Origin: Tubiluchus corallicola | Taxonomy: Eukaryota; Priapulida; Priapulimorpha; Priapulimorphida; Tubiluchidae | NCBI GenBank assembly: GCA_030141605.1 | Contig: JAQGDQ010000215.1 | Coordinates: 164,001-228,000, forward strand | Length of the DNA: 64,000 bases | Reading direction: 5' to 3' | Part shown: one piece after another, positions 45,345-59,300 of the stretch | Position numbering within the stretch: the stretch's first letter is position 1 | Layout of the letters: every line of letters begins with the position of its first letter | Notes under the pieces: model-generated | What the model was told of the DNA's origin: nothing | Databases searched by the model: none | What the model saw: the letters and a program-made list of their open reading frames with translations, nothing else | Translations under genes and position numbers: made by a program

Positions 45345-47592
45345 TTGTACATGTATTTAGCCTAGTGTAAAATGCAGTTTTCTTTACCTTAATCTAGTGT
45401 AAAATGCAGTTTTCTTTACCTTAATCTAGTGTAAAATATAGTTTTCTTTACTTTAATCTAGTGTAAAATGCTGTTTCCGTTACTTTAGCCTGGTGTAAAA
45501 TGCTGTTTCCGTTCCTTTAGTCTGGTGTAAAATGCTGTTTCCGTTACTTTAGTCTGGTGTAAAATGCTGTTTCCATTACTTTAGTCTGGTGTAAAATGCT
45601 GTTTCCGTTACTTTAGTCCAGTGTAAAATGCTGTTTCCGTTACTTTAGTCTGGTGTAAAATGCTGTTTCCGTTCCTTTAGTCTGGTATAAAATGCTGTTT
45701 CCGTTACTTTAGCCTGGTGTAAAATGCTGTTTCCGTTCCTTTAGTCTGGTGTAAAATGCTGTTTCCGTTACTTTAGTCTGGTGTAAAATGCTGTTTCCGT
45801 TACTTTAGTCTGGTGTAAAATGCTGTTTCCGTTACTTTAGCCTGGTGTAAAATGCTGTTTCCGTAACTTTAGTCTAGTTTAAAATGCTGTTTCCGTTACT
45901 TTTAGCCTGGTGTAAAATGCTGTTTCCGTTGCTTTAGTCTAATGTAAAATGCTGTTTCCTTTACTTTAGTCTAATGTAAAATGCTGTTTCCGTTACTTTA
46001 GCCTGGTGTAAAATGCTGTTTCTGTTAGTCTGGTGTAAAATGCTGTTTCCGTTGCTTTAGTCTAATGTAAAATGCTGTTTCCATTACTTTAGTCTAATGT
46101 AAAATGCTGTTTCCGTTACTTTAGTCTGGTGTGAAATACTGTTTCTGTTACTTTAGTCCAGTGTAAAATGCTGCTTCCGTTACTTTAGTCCAGTGTAAAA
46201 TGCTGTTTCCGTTACTTTAGTCCAGTGTAAAATGCTGTTTCCGTTACTTTAGTCTGGTGTAAAATGCTGTTTCCGTTACTTTAGTCCAGTGTAAAATGCT
46301 GTTTCTGTTACTTTAGTCCAGTGTAAAATGCTGTTTCCGTTACTTTAGTCCAGTGTAAAATGCTGTTTCCGTTACTTTAGTCTGGTGTAAAATGCTGTTT
46401 CCGTTACATTAGTCTGGTGTAAAATGCTGTTTCCGTTACTTTAGTCTAGTGTAAAATGCTGTTTCCGTTACTTTAGTCTAGTGTAAAATGCTGTTTCCAT
46501 TACTATAATCTAGTGTAAAATGCTGTTTCCGTTACTTTAGTCTGGTGTAAAATGCTGTTTCCGTTACTTTAGTCTGGTGTAAAATGCTGTTTCCGTTACT
46601 TTAGTCTGGTGTAAAATGCTGTTTCCGTTACTTTAGTCTGGTGTAAAATGCTGTTTCCGTTACTTTTGTCTGGTGTAAAATGCTGTTTCCATTACTTTAG
46701 TCCAGTGTAAAATGCTGTTTCCGTTACTTTAGTCTGGTGTAAAATGCTGTTTCCGTTACTTTAGTCTGGTGTAAAATGCTGTTTCCGTTACTTTAGTCTG
46801 GTGTAAAATGCTGTTTCTGTTACTTTAGTCCAGTGTAAAATGCTGTTTCCGTTACTTTAGTCTGGTGTAAAATGCTGTTTCCATTACTTTAGTCTGGTGT
46901 AAAATGTTGTTTCCGTTACTTTAGTCTGGTGTAAAATGCTGTTTCCGTTACTTTAGTCTGTTGTAAAATGCTGTTTCCGTTACTTTAGTCTGGTGTAAAA
47001 TGCTGTTTCTGTTACTTTAGTCCAGTGTAAAATGCTGTTTCCGTTACTTTAGTCTAGTGTAAAATGCTGTTTCCATTACTTTAGTCTGGTGTAAAATGTT
47101 GTTTCCGTTACTTTAGTCTGGTGTAAAATGCTGTTTCCGTTACTTTAGTCTGGTGTAAAATGCTGTTTGCGTTACTTTAGTCCAGTGTAAAATGCTGTTT
47201 CCGTTACTTTAGTCTGGTGTAAAATGTTGTTTCCGTTACTTTAGTCCAGTGTAAAATGCTGTTTCCGTTACTTTAGTCTGGTGTAAAATGCTGTTTCCGT
47301 TACTTTAGTCTGGTGTAAAATGCTGTTTCTGTTACTTTAGTCCAGTGTAAAATGCTGTTTCCGTTACTTTAGTCTGGTGTAAAATGCTGTTTCCGTTACT
47401 TTAGTCTGATGTAAAATGCTGTTTCTGTTACTTTAGTCTGATGTAAAATGCTGTTTCTGTTACTTTAGTCTGGTGTAAAATGCTGTTTCCGTTACTTTAG
47501 TCTGGTGTAAAATGCTGTTTCCGTTACTTTAGTCTGGTGTAAAATGCTGTTTCCGTTACTTTAGTCTGGTGTAAAATGCTGTTTTTGTTACT
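45345..47592. repeat. 32-bp minisatellite, about 70 units
   Basis: Unit GTTACTTTAGTCTGGTGTAA + AATGCTGTTTCC with single-base variants (tccagtg, tctaatg, cctggtg). Units at the left edge use a diverged form (ttttctttaccttaatctagtg). It lies between the two convergent genes. Confidence 0.97.
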
Positions 47593-48981
47593 TTTTTAAC
47601 CAACTATTTTGTTTTTCGCTGTTAAAAAAGCATGGCGATTTTTACTGAAATTGTAATTTTACAGTTTCAACAAGAGAAATTTTATTCTAGTTCAGCTCAC
47701 ACGATATTTTACGTGGAAATGTCGTTTTTAAAGCCAGTGTGTATTATTTTCAAATTTGGATATTCCAAGATTTAGTAATACTTATACAGTGTCAATCACA
47801 AGTTTGCAATTGGCAGTTTTGTGGAGTTGCCAACAGATGGAGCAGAATTACACTGACAAGACAAAAGTTGTACCTAACACTATCGGTATGTTTCTACGCT
47901 ACAGATGGACTTCTCCAGCGAAAGACTTATATTCAGTAGACAAAAACTAAACAAAAAAGCTGGTTTCACAATACCGTTTAATTTTTATCTTTTACAAAAT
48001 TAATGCCATTTACAAAAAAAGTGGAGAAAATTGTGAGAAACTGGTACTAACTAGTAAATTCATTATTTTTTCCAACATTGAGTGTAAAGTTTCAGTACCT
48101 CCACACACACGAGATGATCATTAACTAACATTTAGGTAACAAAAGTTAATATAACTAATAAATATATTGTGTAGTACTTCGTTTTGAGTGGTAAACAGTA
48201 AACACACAGAATTTCATAATGCTTGCAGAACCGTATTGGTCTAGCAGAGGCAGGTTTAATTGCTTCATACTTAAACTTTACAACTACAGCTAGAGCATTG
48301 TGATAGTAATGAAATCTTCCTCTTATTAAGACTACAATTTATGTACAAGAATGTGAAATGAAAACAATAAACACTTACAATCTTAGATTACGTATATGTC
48401 AACAACAACAAGAACAACGTTACAGATGCCACTCACCTTTCATTCACTTCACAGTGGAGAACAATATTTAAAGAACGAAAAATAGATTTATAGCAATAAA
48501 AATTAAATTTAGATTAATCAAATCCACAACCCTACAATGAGTAGAATGGATAAACAAAAAACTTTCGTGTGCATGGTGTACAAATAGTTTAATCCAATCA
48601 CAACAAATTCCATAAACAACTTATCAATACTGAATTTTCAGCCCACGACAAGACTGTACCTAATACTTACCTACACTGCATATATTACATTATAATTACC
48701 TATAATAAATAAAGCATACAATGCAGATGCTTGATTAAATCCTATAGACAATAACTATACCTCACAAACATTGTGAGGACAGGTCTATACGATTTCAATC
48801 GTTTAAGGGCTTTCACTATGCCAGACGTTTGCAGTCAGCAACTACACATAACACATTACGTACAGTATACATCTTTTTGATTAAACGCGCGTGTCATCGT
48901 ACTAAGCTAAATTAATTAGCACAGTACTGTTCACATGTTTTGAAAAGTAATACTGCTAACCTAGCAACATTTATTATTAGT

Positions 48982-49124
48982 ATGGAAAATGTACTGACTT
49001 AAATCTGGCCTCAAGAGGCCATCACTACAGCATGGAAAATGTACTGGCTTAAATCTGACATCAAGGGGGCATCACTACAGTATGGAAAATGTACTGGCTT
49101 GACCTCAAGGGGGCATCACTACAG
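48982..49124. repeat. 50-bp tandem repeat, three copies
   Basis: atggaaaatgtactggctta...catcactacag at 48982, 49032 and 49082; the third copy has a short deletion. Confidence 0.9.
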
Positions 49125-50105
49125 CAATTTCAGTGCCAGAAACACGTGAATAAAAGACAAGCAAAAAATTTTTTGTTAGCAGAAGTTTGTACACAAGTAT
49201 CACATGATAATCTGTGGTGGAATGTACATGCTTGTGTCTGGATGCTAACAGCTTTACAACATTACCATGTAACAACAGCTTTATATTACAACATGTTCAC
49301 ACGGTGAAAATACCTTTACAAAACGCTTTACACAATTTACAGGTGTTACAACAAGATTACATTATTTACACTTAAACGTGCTGATCATTACTCAGCAGAC
49401 CTATCTACATGTAAATTTCTACTCCACTATAAAGTACTAATATGAGTAACACAACCTTTTTTACTTGATAAACAACTTTATGCATTTTAGAACTGCATAA
49501 ATCATATATGTTATGTAAAGCACAGTTTAGACGACAGCCTGATCCATGCTCATGGATAGAAAAAAATACAAAATGATAAACGAAAGTAGAAAAAGAAATA
49601 CTTCCATAATAAAAGCGCATAAAATTTTACACAAACCTAGCAAGCTATTAAAACACTAAATTTTTAAACACTTGACACAACTGCTTAATGATTGTGTAGC
49701 AATTCATGGATATAAAAAACGGTAATGTCACAAGTAACAATAAATCTATGCAAAAGTTAAATTAGTTTTCAATTAATCATACAAGTAAGTGAGAAGGAGA
49801 CAACAAAACAGTGTTATTTTGAGAAATACAATTTACAACACAGCAACATAAGTTAGTGCGAGTAAATGAAAGAAGCAGATGCAAAATTTAGTAAAAGCAT
49901 CGCGGCTAAATCTTTCGGCAGTGAACGCTAAATAAATGAAAAAAATAAATGCACTACCTTTTGAATCACAAATGATTTTTATTCTGAACATCAGATTTTG
50001 TGACCAAAATGCGCGTATGTACAAATAGAGTCATTTTCTTTTTGGGCAGAGAATCGACTGATGTAAGTTTTGAAAAAAAACATTGAAATAGTCAGCACTA
50101 TTTGC

Positions 50106-50198
50106 AAACTGTCATGAGAGTAGTAGTGAATATTTTTTTAGAATATTTATTTATTAGTAAAGGAGACTAAAAAATATTCACTACTCTGACGACAGTTT
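50106..50198. repeat. Long imperfect hairpin
   Basis: Left arm 50106-50141 (aaactgtcatgagagtagta...) pairs with right arm 50167-50198 (ctaaaaaatattcactactc...gacagttt), stem about 32 bp with a 4-base slip, 25-base loop. Could be a tiny palindromic MITE or an RNA hairpin in the TTYH 3' UTR. Confidence 0.8.
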
Positions 50199-50710
50199 AC
50201 AATTTTTTACTATGAATTGCAGACAGAAATGTGAGCAAATAAGCAAAATACGTATGACCTTGTACTTGCTCTTTTGTTGTACAAAACACAGATTTAGATG
50301 GTGCGCCATCAGAGAGAGATTGCGAGGCTCGTGCAAAAAGTAACTCAACCACGGGCCACCATGCTGTTGGGGAAGCTGCTGCTTTCTGCTACTTCGTTAT
50401 TATGCGTTTGTGTGAAGTTTTTGCTATAATTTTCGTTACGTATACTCCGTGTAGCGAATTTACTCGCATATAGCAAAATAGTTAAAAGTTGCAACCTACT
50501 AAGTTACCTGTAAATGTTCAAATCGGACAAAAAAGCATCAACAAGATCTTTTTACACGTAACAGCATCCTACACTTTCATTTAAATGAAAAACTATTACA
50601 TTATTCTTATCGATGGTCTTTCATTTGTAAAATGCTTTCAAAATGTTCAAAAAACTGCTAAACTATCATCACTAATTGTTATTATATTAAAGTAATTGGT
50701 CATGTATAAG

Positions 50711-50964
50711 CTACACTTGTAACTGTAGGCCTAATTGTGTGAATTACAGTAGCACTAACTTCAGGAAAACTGTAAGGGTACACTTGTAACTGTAATTGTG
50801 TGAATTACAGTAGTACTAACTTCAGGAAAACTGTAAGGGTACACTTGTAACTGTAATTGTGTGAATTACAGTAGTACTAACTTCAGAAAAACTGTAAGGG
50901 TACACTTGTAACTGTAATTGTGTGAATTAGAGTAGCACTAACTTCAAGAAAACTGTAAGGGTAC
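50711..50964. repeat. About 61-bp tandem repeat, four copies
   Basis: tacacttgtaactgtaattg...cttcaggaaaactgtaaggg repeated from 50711; the first copy differs by 'aggccta'. Confidence 0.9.
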
Positions 50965-53312
50965 ATAGCCACCACGTCCGCGCCAGTTTTTTTCATCTAA
51001 ATTTCAATTTGTGTTAAACATGCACAGTATATAATCTCTTCATTTACCTCACCCACTTATTTTTTGAAATTTAATAAAGTTCGTTATCATTATGGTTAAT
51101 GATCACAGCACAATGACCAGACCTTAATCTTAATCATTTATAATATTTCCATATTGTAGACTATCTATTATCAGACTGTTGTTTTTATGCAGCTGGCCTC
51201 AATTAGGAGTTACCGCTGCATTTTTAATGTAGTTTCATGCGCTAATCCTGTCAGAAGTTAGACCATAACATTTAAATAAATTTATAGATATTTATTGATA
51301 CGTTTATTGTGTATATTCATCAGTTAAATGCAAATAATTATTATGGTTTTACTTATTACTTATTGTAGGGCTTAATAACAAATCAAAAGTTCCAATAAAT
51401 GCGGTTTTTCTGACAATGGTATTCTGATGTTCCTTTAATACAGGGTTGTATTGGTGGATTGTACATTACTCGGCTTACGTGAGCGGATAGTGAGGAAGTT
51501 ATAACAACGATGACATGATCAGCTGACTTAAATCTTATCAGTGAAGTTTGAACAGAAGAAGCAACGTTATAAGCACAAAAAGAACTGTATCTATTCCCCG
51601 AGATTGTAATGGACGAAAACGTTCAGAAACAACAGACTTCATCTTCATCTCTGTGTGATGAACTGAGGACTGATGTTAAGTAAATGAAATGTCGAACAAA
51701 CTATCAGCTAGACTGAACTTCAATGCTAGTACTAGTATAAAACTAGTCTAATACGGGAGCGAAATAACAATTTGATTAAAGTGTAAAAAAATTTCACCAG
51801 AAATGGCTGCAATTATATTATTAAATGCAGACCTAAACTTGTATAGATTAAGTTACATTTTTGATGGCTAATGGAAGGTCTCTATTACTGCAATCAGAAA
51901 AAACAAAAAGGCTATTTTAAATTTCTTTTAGCGGCCAAAATATAGATATAAATATACGCTAAACGCTATTAAAAATACAACATGTGGCGCTCTTGAGTGT
52001 CGTTCGAAGTATTGTTCCATACGTAAGCTAGCAATCTCTCTATATGCAAGCTCTTCATCTGAATCTGTGTGCTCAAAGCAATTTACAAATGCAAATGGAC
52101 CCAGCAGTTATTTCAGTAGATGCATCTCCTGTTCAAGTCAATAAACACAAGTATTTGAAGAACAAATTTTCCAAGTTTTCATTTCCTACTTACTTCCTGG
52201 TAGATTTACGATGTAACTGCAGTAAAAAAAGGTGCCGAAATGTTGCGCATAATTCGAGTACAAACAGCTGCAAAACATAAACCCAAATATACTGCATGCA
52301 GCTGATTTTAATAACAGGAAGAAACTTTCTGAAAAGTGGAACCGTCACGCTGAAATACTTGGAAGGAGTTACAGAGGTTAAAACACTTTCCGAGTGATTA
52401 AAGGAAAGAGCATACAGATTATTTACTGTTTGTTGGTAGCTTCTTGTTTATGCTGCACATTAATGGTGGACTAGCCAATAGCTAACAGGAAAAAACACAG
52501 TTTTCAAAATGCTTGTTAAAAACAAAAATTAAAAACCAAATTCACTGAATCAAATTAACTGGATTTTCTCTTAGATAAAAATCCAAAATCCACTTGTACA
52601 TGAATTTCTTTTCTACTTTCACCTTTATGGAGATTTCAGTGCAATAAAAGTACGAAAATTAAAAATCAGACTTAAAAAACGTAAATTAGTGACTTTAAGA
52701 GTGATAGAATAATGTTAACTTACTTGAATGCACTGACCTGTGAATTAGTTTAATTTGAGTGAACATAAAACAACCAATATCGTCCAATAAAAGCTGCTTA
52801 AAAAGAAAATGGCCGCTACACAAACAGAATTTAAATGTCAGACGAAGCATAAAACAAAATGTGAGCGCTCTCTCTGCGATACTAAACGTCAACCACGGCT
52901 AATTTGGCAAAAACCAATTAATTCGTTATAAATATTTAATCGAGCAATAAAGCTAGCGCTCCTGCTGCTGTTGCATTTAATTAAAACACAAATAAACTAA
53001 AATACAGCAGAAAAGCGACCAAATATGGGCAATAAAATTCAGCTAACATTAAAAAGAATACAGTGCACCATGAGTTACACAAGCTACATATGTGAAAAAA
53101 TAAGGAACTTGGAATATGTACAAAATGGATGAGAGAGAAAAACTTCAGAAATGGTCGCAAGACGTCTTAACAAATAGGTAAAGCACGTACAATGAAACAA
53201 TTTACAATATACTTAAAATTTACTACTAAGTGATAAGCTAAGTATCACCATAACTGGATGTCTAACAGTATCTACACAGTGTACACGATTCTTTACAGTT
53301 GCTATGGTAACG

Positions 53313-53375
53313 CTAAACATTTGCAGCTCCATAGGAATTTTGATTATACACGTTGTTGCGTAAACTGTCATTATA
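53313..53375 (-). CDS. TTYH: TTYH exon j: C-terminus and stop
   Basis: YNDSLRNNVYNQNSYGAANV followed by TAG. Acceptor ttttttcag, phase 0. Asn/Tyr-rich end. Confidence 0.88.
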   Translation of the reverse strand, partial: YNDSLRNNVYNQNSYGAANV

Positions 53376-56300
53376 CTGAAAAAACAAACAACTATTATAT
53401 AAACATTGCATGATTTATTATATTATACTGTTTTATATAGTTTGGCATCCACAGGCTATACTGCACTCAGTGGCAGCGCTTATAGGATGTTGGTGGCACG
53501 ACTGGAACGTAGTTCACAATTAAACCAATCCCCTATGATGAGACGAAGGACTTGCAGCTTTGTCTTAGCCACATTTCACAACATTTTCCTCAACGAGGTA
53601 AATAAGTAAAGGCAGCATGATAGACAAAACTGCACTGTAATAGCTTCCCTGGCGAGCACTCATCCATTTGCTACCTAGTCACAGCATTGCTAACTTCAGC
53701 GATCATAATCAGATCATGAAGCTATTTTGCTTGACAATAATTCATGTAGATTAATGTACATGAACGAACAAAAAAAAATGCAATTAAGTTAAAAGAGAAA
53801 GCAAGGACACATTCAAGAAACACAAAATAGGAACCACATTTGTAAATTGCTGTATTTACACACACAAGTTTTTGCTGGGTAATCTTACCCTAGTTAAAAG
53901 TAAAGCAAAGCCAAAACATTGATGAAAATGCACAAAGTACAGAAGGCATCTTATTTTTTATCGCTTTTCTCTTCCTTCTTCCTGGTTTTACATTCTTTAC
54001 CTCCCAGAATTTTTTGAAAATTCAACATCATTCATACGTTTCTGATGAATGCATAAGTCTAGCTGAATCACAATTGTTGTTTTTGTTGTTTTAAAGCTGC
54101 ACTCAAATTTACATAATGTACACATTGTAGTTAAACTAAACACGTGGTACCACGAAGACTCATAACTGTAGTAATGAAAACATATAAGTACGTACCGCTG
54201 GTGGTGGTGAATTATCTTCTGGTACTGTTGAAGCAAGGCTGTGACGATTCGGTGCAGACGGCTCTTCACTCCTGTTGCCTAGGCTACAAAAAACAACGAC
54301 ATGGAGTCATTTACACACTGCCTAAAACTCATGCGATCAAGATCCCAGCAGATAAATTTTTAATCAACTTTCTTATGCCTATATTTGAATTTAAAAAGTG
54401 CTAAATACATTTAAATAGATATAAAGTGCTATGTACATTTAAAATGTCAATAACAGTTGTCAAAATTATTGCAATCACTTCTAGAACTACTCTAGTTTTC
54501 AAATATACCGCTTCAAACAGTTTTCCCTCAGAAAACACAATTAATGTAAGAAGTACTAAAACCATTTTATTTTTCAAAATCAATGCAAACATCAAACAGC
54601 TTTCACTTTGTAAAAATGAGAGTGCCCGATCAGGAAGTTTGCAGTCCAAATTAGTGTAATATCTCAAACACAAAACATTAAAGTAAAACTGTAAAAAATA
54701 ATGCACTTACAACACTGGCTGTGGATTAGAGCCACCCACCAAACTACCGTATCTCTCTGCTGGATTCGGAGGTGGGCGAGACGGCAGAAACGGATCTTCT
54801 TCATCAACCATATAGTATCCACGTCTACAAACATGAGACATTAACATTGAGTAGGTGGTTGAAATGGTACATATTAAAAGGCACAGCCTCTATACCACAT
54901 CAATACTGTACACTCAAGGTCTATAATTACAAGTTTATGATTTCATGACAACCCTGAAAACCTAGACTGAGCATTGAACATTTGTACAAACAATGACATT
55001 GGCAATAGAATGAAAACAAGACAAACAAAGGACTAGAAAATTTACAGTAATTACAATGCGATGAAAATGACTTGCCCTAATGTTAGTCAAGCTGCTAGAT
55101 GTGTAAATAGGGTTCGTTTTTAGATGTGTGTGTGTGTGTTTGTGTGTGCGTGTGTGTGTGTTTGTGCGTGCGAGTGTGTGTGTGCGTGTGTGTCACGCTG
55201 CTAGATGTGTAAATAGGGTTCGTTTTTAGATGTGTGTGCGTGTGTGTGTGTTTGTGTGTGCGTGCGTGCGTGCGTGTCAAGCTGCTAGATGTGTAAATAG
55301 GGTTCGTTTTTAGATGTGTGTGTGTTTGTGTGTGCGTGCGTGTGTGTGTCAAGCTGCTAGATGTGTAAATAGGGTTCGTTTTTAGATGTATGTGTCCGTG
55401 TTTGTGTGTGCGTGCGTGCGTGTCAAGCCGCTAGATGTGTAAATAGGTTTCGTTTTTAGATGTGTGTGTGTGTGTGCGTGTGTGCGTGGGTGTGCGTGTG
55501 TGTGTGCATGTAAACACATGTGCAGTGCATGCTAAAATTAGATAAACCGCTTCATGGGTTACTACCACAAAAAAACAAATACAGATAAACAGACAGACAG
55601 GCAAACAAACAAGGGCACATTTTCAAAAATGAATTTTTTCAGTTATGATAACAGCCCTTCTTTCAAACATGTTTTTTGACAACATACTAATACCAGCTTG
55701 GTAATTTTGGCAGTGCTTAAATTGCCAAATTCGTAAGTTTTGGCAAAAAAATGAACGTTAGTTAGGCAACACAAGAGACTGCAGTAAAACACAAGTCCGT
55801 CACTGACATGGACTTGATAAGATTTCATCAAATGCGCAGGCATAATCGATTTGCTCTCAATGAAATTTTTGTTTCAACATTTTCTTGCTTGTGCAAAGAT
55901 CGCAAACACTTAATTGGTCTGGAAATTGCCTGGCACATGTTATTGAACATGCAGCCATATTTATGTAGCAAAAACCTGCATCAATGAATAATATGATTCA
56001 AGAAATATTTGAACAATGCGTCAATGACTTTTCTCTCTGCAGCATTCTGCTCTCAAGCAAATATTAACTGATCTATGCTGTTCTCGCTTAATCAGTATTT
56101 ATGAACAACACAATATTAACAAATTTTCCACAATAAACATTCAAAATAAACATTCAGAAATTCTCACGATGCCACAAACCTTTGCTTTTCCTCTGTGGAA
56201 CGTCTGCTTGCGGATCTACAAGGCCAAAAATAAACACAAAGCACATAAATAGCCAAAGAGCGACACCAGACTGATTTAGTTACATAAACATTAACTTAAC

Positions 56301-59300
56301 AGCGAACGTTTTTGCCTTTTTATCACAGGGAAAGTTATTAGTGAGAATGCTAGTTTAATGTGTGCAGATTAGACATCTATTGACTTAACAGATACACTAC
56401 CCGTCACCGTGCTTAGCTGATGGCAACTCCAAGATATTACTTAGCAAAAACCATGTCAGTTGCTCAGTGCCCTAGTGTGGACATGTACGTTAAACAGAAT
56501 TAATTAAACGAGGCATACATACTTGCGGTGAATGTGTATCCATGTCCGAGACGTTACACATATCATCAGAGTCAAAATCAAGCCAGCAGCGACGGCAGCT
56601 ACCAACATGAATGCACTACCAACTCTATAAAACAAAAAAATATTCTTAAAACTATAAAGTGAAATTAGAAGAAAATTCCAGAAATAAACAAATTAGAATA
56701 ATGTATCAGAGTTTGAATTAAAATAAGATGAACACAGTATTAAAGGAAAACCGGATGATTGGGTAAACATTGGTTCAGAATAAAGATAACTCTAAAATAG
56801 TGAAAACTACAATAGCTTTTTTTAAATCAAAGCTTAGTTTAAATAATATTTACCTCAGAAACTCAAATTTCGTTAAACTTTCAAAGCCACGAGCGGTTCA
56901 GCGAATCTACTAAGATTGGCAGCGGCGCCTTTTTGTCACATGGCCAACAAATAGAAGGCGGTACCGTGATAACCATGATCATGAACTGCAGTGTTAGTTC
57001 CTTACATCATATGTAAAGCCCATTTTTCGTGACATTGTGCATTTAAACAGTACTGTAACACTTATGCAAATGTGTTTGACGAGCAAGGGAAGATGCCTAC
57101 CATTGCACAAACTGTGGTTAGTTTCTGACGTAAGCAATAGCTGTGTTCGGTTGCCGTTAATTAACTTTCTAAGCTAATTATTCAAATATAAGGAACAATT
57201 GTTAACTTTTATAGGCAAGAAAATGTATATTTTGGACAGTAAATTAAAATGGATGAGTGTAACAATCATCCGGTTTTCCTTTAAGAGCTACAGTTACAAA
57301 AACTAAAATATACTAAACAAAATATGGCATAATAATTATGAAAATAATAAAATGGATCACCAATCCAGTTGACAAAAAATTAGAATGAGCAAAGCGAATT
57401 TTCATGTTATTGCACTTACTTCTATGAAACAAAATAAAAAAATTGGCCCCAAAACATAGAAAACTATCTGTCAGCCTAAAAATATCAATTTTAATAGTTT
57501 TTTAAACACAAAGAAGTTCTTGCCCAGAAATACACACACAGCAGCATATAAAAGTAAATACATTACATTGTAGATGTGCAGATGCTTGTCAGTGCTTTGA
57601 TGATGTGCTCGTGTACGATGCTGCAGTCTAGCAGGACATCTAGATGTTCCAAACTAATCAAAGCACCATTCAAATCGTAAGACAACGAATTGACCAATGG
57701 ATCCAACTAAACAAAAATAATGCATTCGGTTTATTTGACTTAATTCAGAAGAATGCAAATTGAATTACTGTTTAAGAGAAATGCTGAAATTCAAGCTGCA
57801 AAGCAATAATAAATTGTTGGGAAAATGTTTGAAATTTATGATGTGGATTATTTGTAAAGAGAATTATGTTGACTCCACAGCAGACTTGTCGGAAAATGGG
57901 AAACAAGTTTATCGGAACTCTACAGAATTTCCTCCAGCAAAAAAATGAGAAGATTCGTGCAAATATAAAATTTGCAAATTTTTGTAACTATAATTTATAA
58001 GCCTTCATAGTGATATAATACATTTGTGCATAGAAAACACTGTTAGCAACAGATTTGGAAGTGCGTTCAGTGTAAACTTTGCTTGCCAAGTTAAAAGAAG
58101 CCGCAGAAGCAAGTGGTTTAGTGTGAAATGCGGCAATCACTTAACACATGTGCAGGCTGAGAACACTTACTCATTCTGATGAAGCACTTTTTACTCTGAC
58201 CTATTTTACAGTGATTCACGTTTTTTATCAGTGACTAATGCAGTGAGATGCACTGAGCATCCGTTTTCTCCAACTCAGTTGAACGCGACAGTACCAATAC
58301 CTGCTATCGTTAGCAAGCTTTTATAAATAGCCTTAATTAGGGGCGTATTAACCAATAGCCTAACTAGGCTATAGCCTAGGGCCCCATATTTTAGGCGCCA
58401 ATTTTAAAAAACATTCTTATTCTCCTCGGAAAACGTGAATCCGTTAACATTCATGTAAAACAAGCATTTGTACGGCACACCACAAGCAGTTAATAGAATC
58501 TCCAGCTATATAAGTGCCATATAACGAACATATACAAGGTATTACACAACAAACATTTGCCCAGCATGCTTGCATGTAAGAGCAGTTCATATACACGTAA
58601 TGAACAATAACCATGTAGAAATCAGGTTAACAGTATTACTAATACACCACAAGCAATTATTTAATCTGTTCAGTAATATAACTAATCATAAATTCACAAT
58701 ACAGATGGGTGGAACAGATCTATTAGCCTAAGGTGTCGTGAAGTCATGATATGCCCCTGGCCTTAACATCCATTTTTATGTGAACGTGCAAATAATTTGT
58801 GCTGGAATTTATAGTGCGACGTTTTCCTCACAAAATTCACCGACAACTCCAACATGAAAAGTTCAAACGATTCATAACATAGCGGTTTTAACACTACCAA
58901 AACTGCACTAGGTCTAAAAAATTTCAAGGACATTTACTTTCGAAAATTACTAATTAAAATAATTTTGTTTTTTGTGTAATAAATGACAATGGATAAAAGC
59001 AATCCTAGATACATACTTATGAATGACCTGATATGGATAAAAAAGAATAATACTGTATAAAAGCAACTGCTAAAAAATAATGGTATACAATTATATATAT
59101 CAAAAATTGCTGTTTTAATTTAAGCCGGCCAAAATTAATTAATATACACTGGTAATCAATATTAGTTCATTACAGGTACTCATTCTATAGGCATAACGAA
59201 CTTGTGATATACAGTTCACTAACAGTAGCAGTAAATAATACACGTTTTGGATGCTAATCAGCTTCAGTACCCAGCTTATCTATCCTTCATTGTATGAATC

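Larger units (their letters stand above)
47593..53312. other. Intergenic space and presumed TTYH 3' UTR
   Basis: No supported gene. AT-rich, with small tandem repeats (48982-49124, 50711-50964) and a hairpin (50106-50198). The TTYH 3' UTR must begin at 53312 and run leftward; several minus-strand AATAAA words (plus-strand TTTATT near 51303, 50149, 49978, 48970) are candidates. Confidence 0.5.

Noticed and set aside
47739-50024. Several 60-70 residue open frames between the genes
   Set aside because: Expected by chance in this length of AT-rich DNA; no conserved motif, signal peptide or neighbouring exon support.
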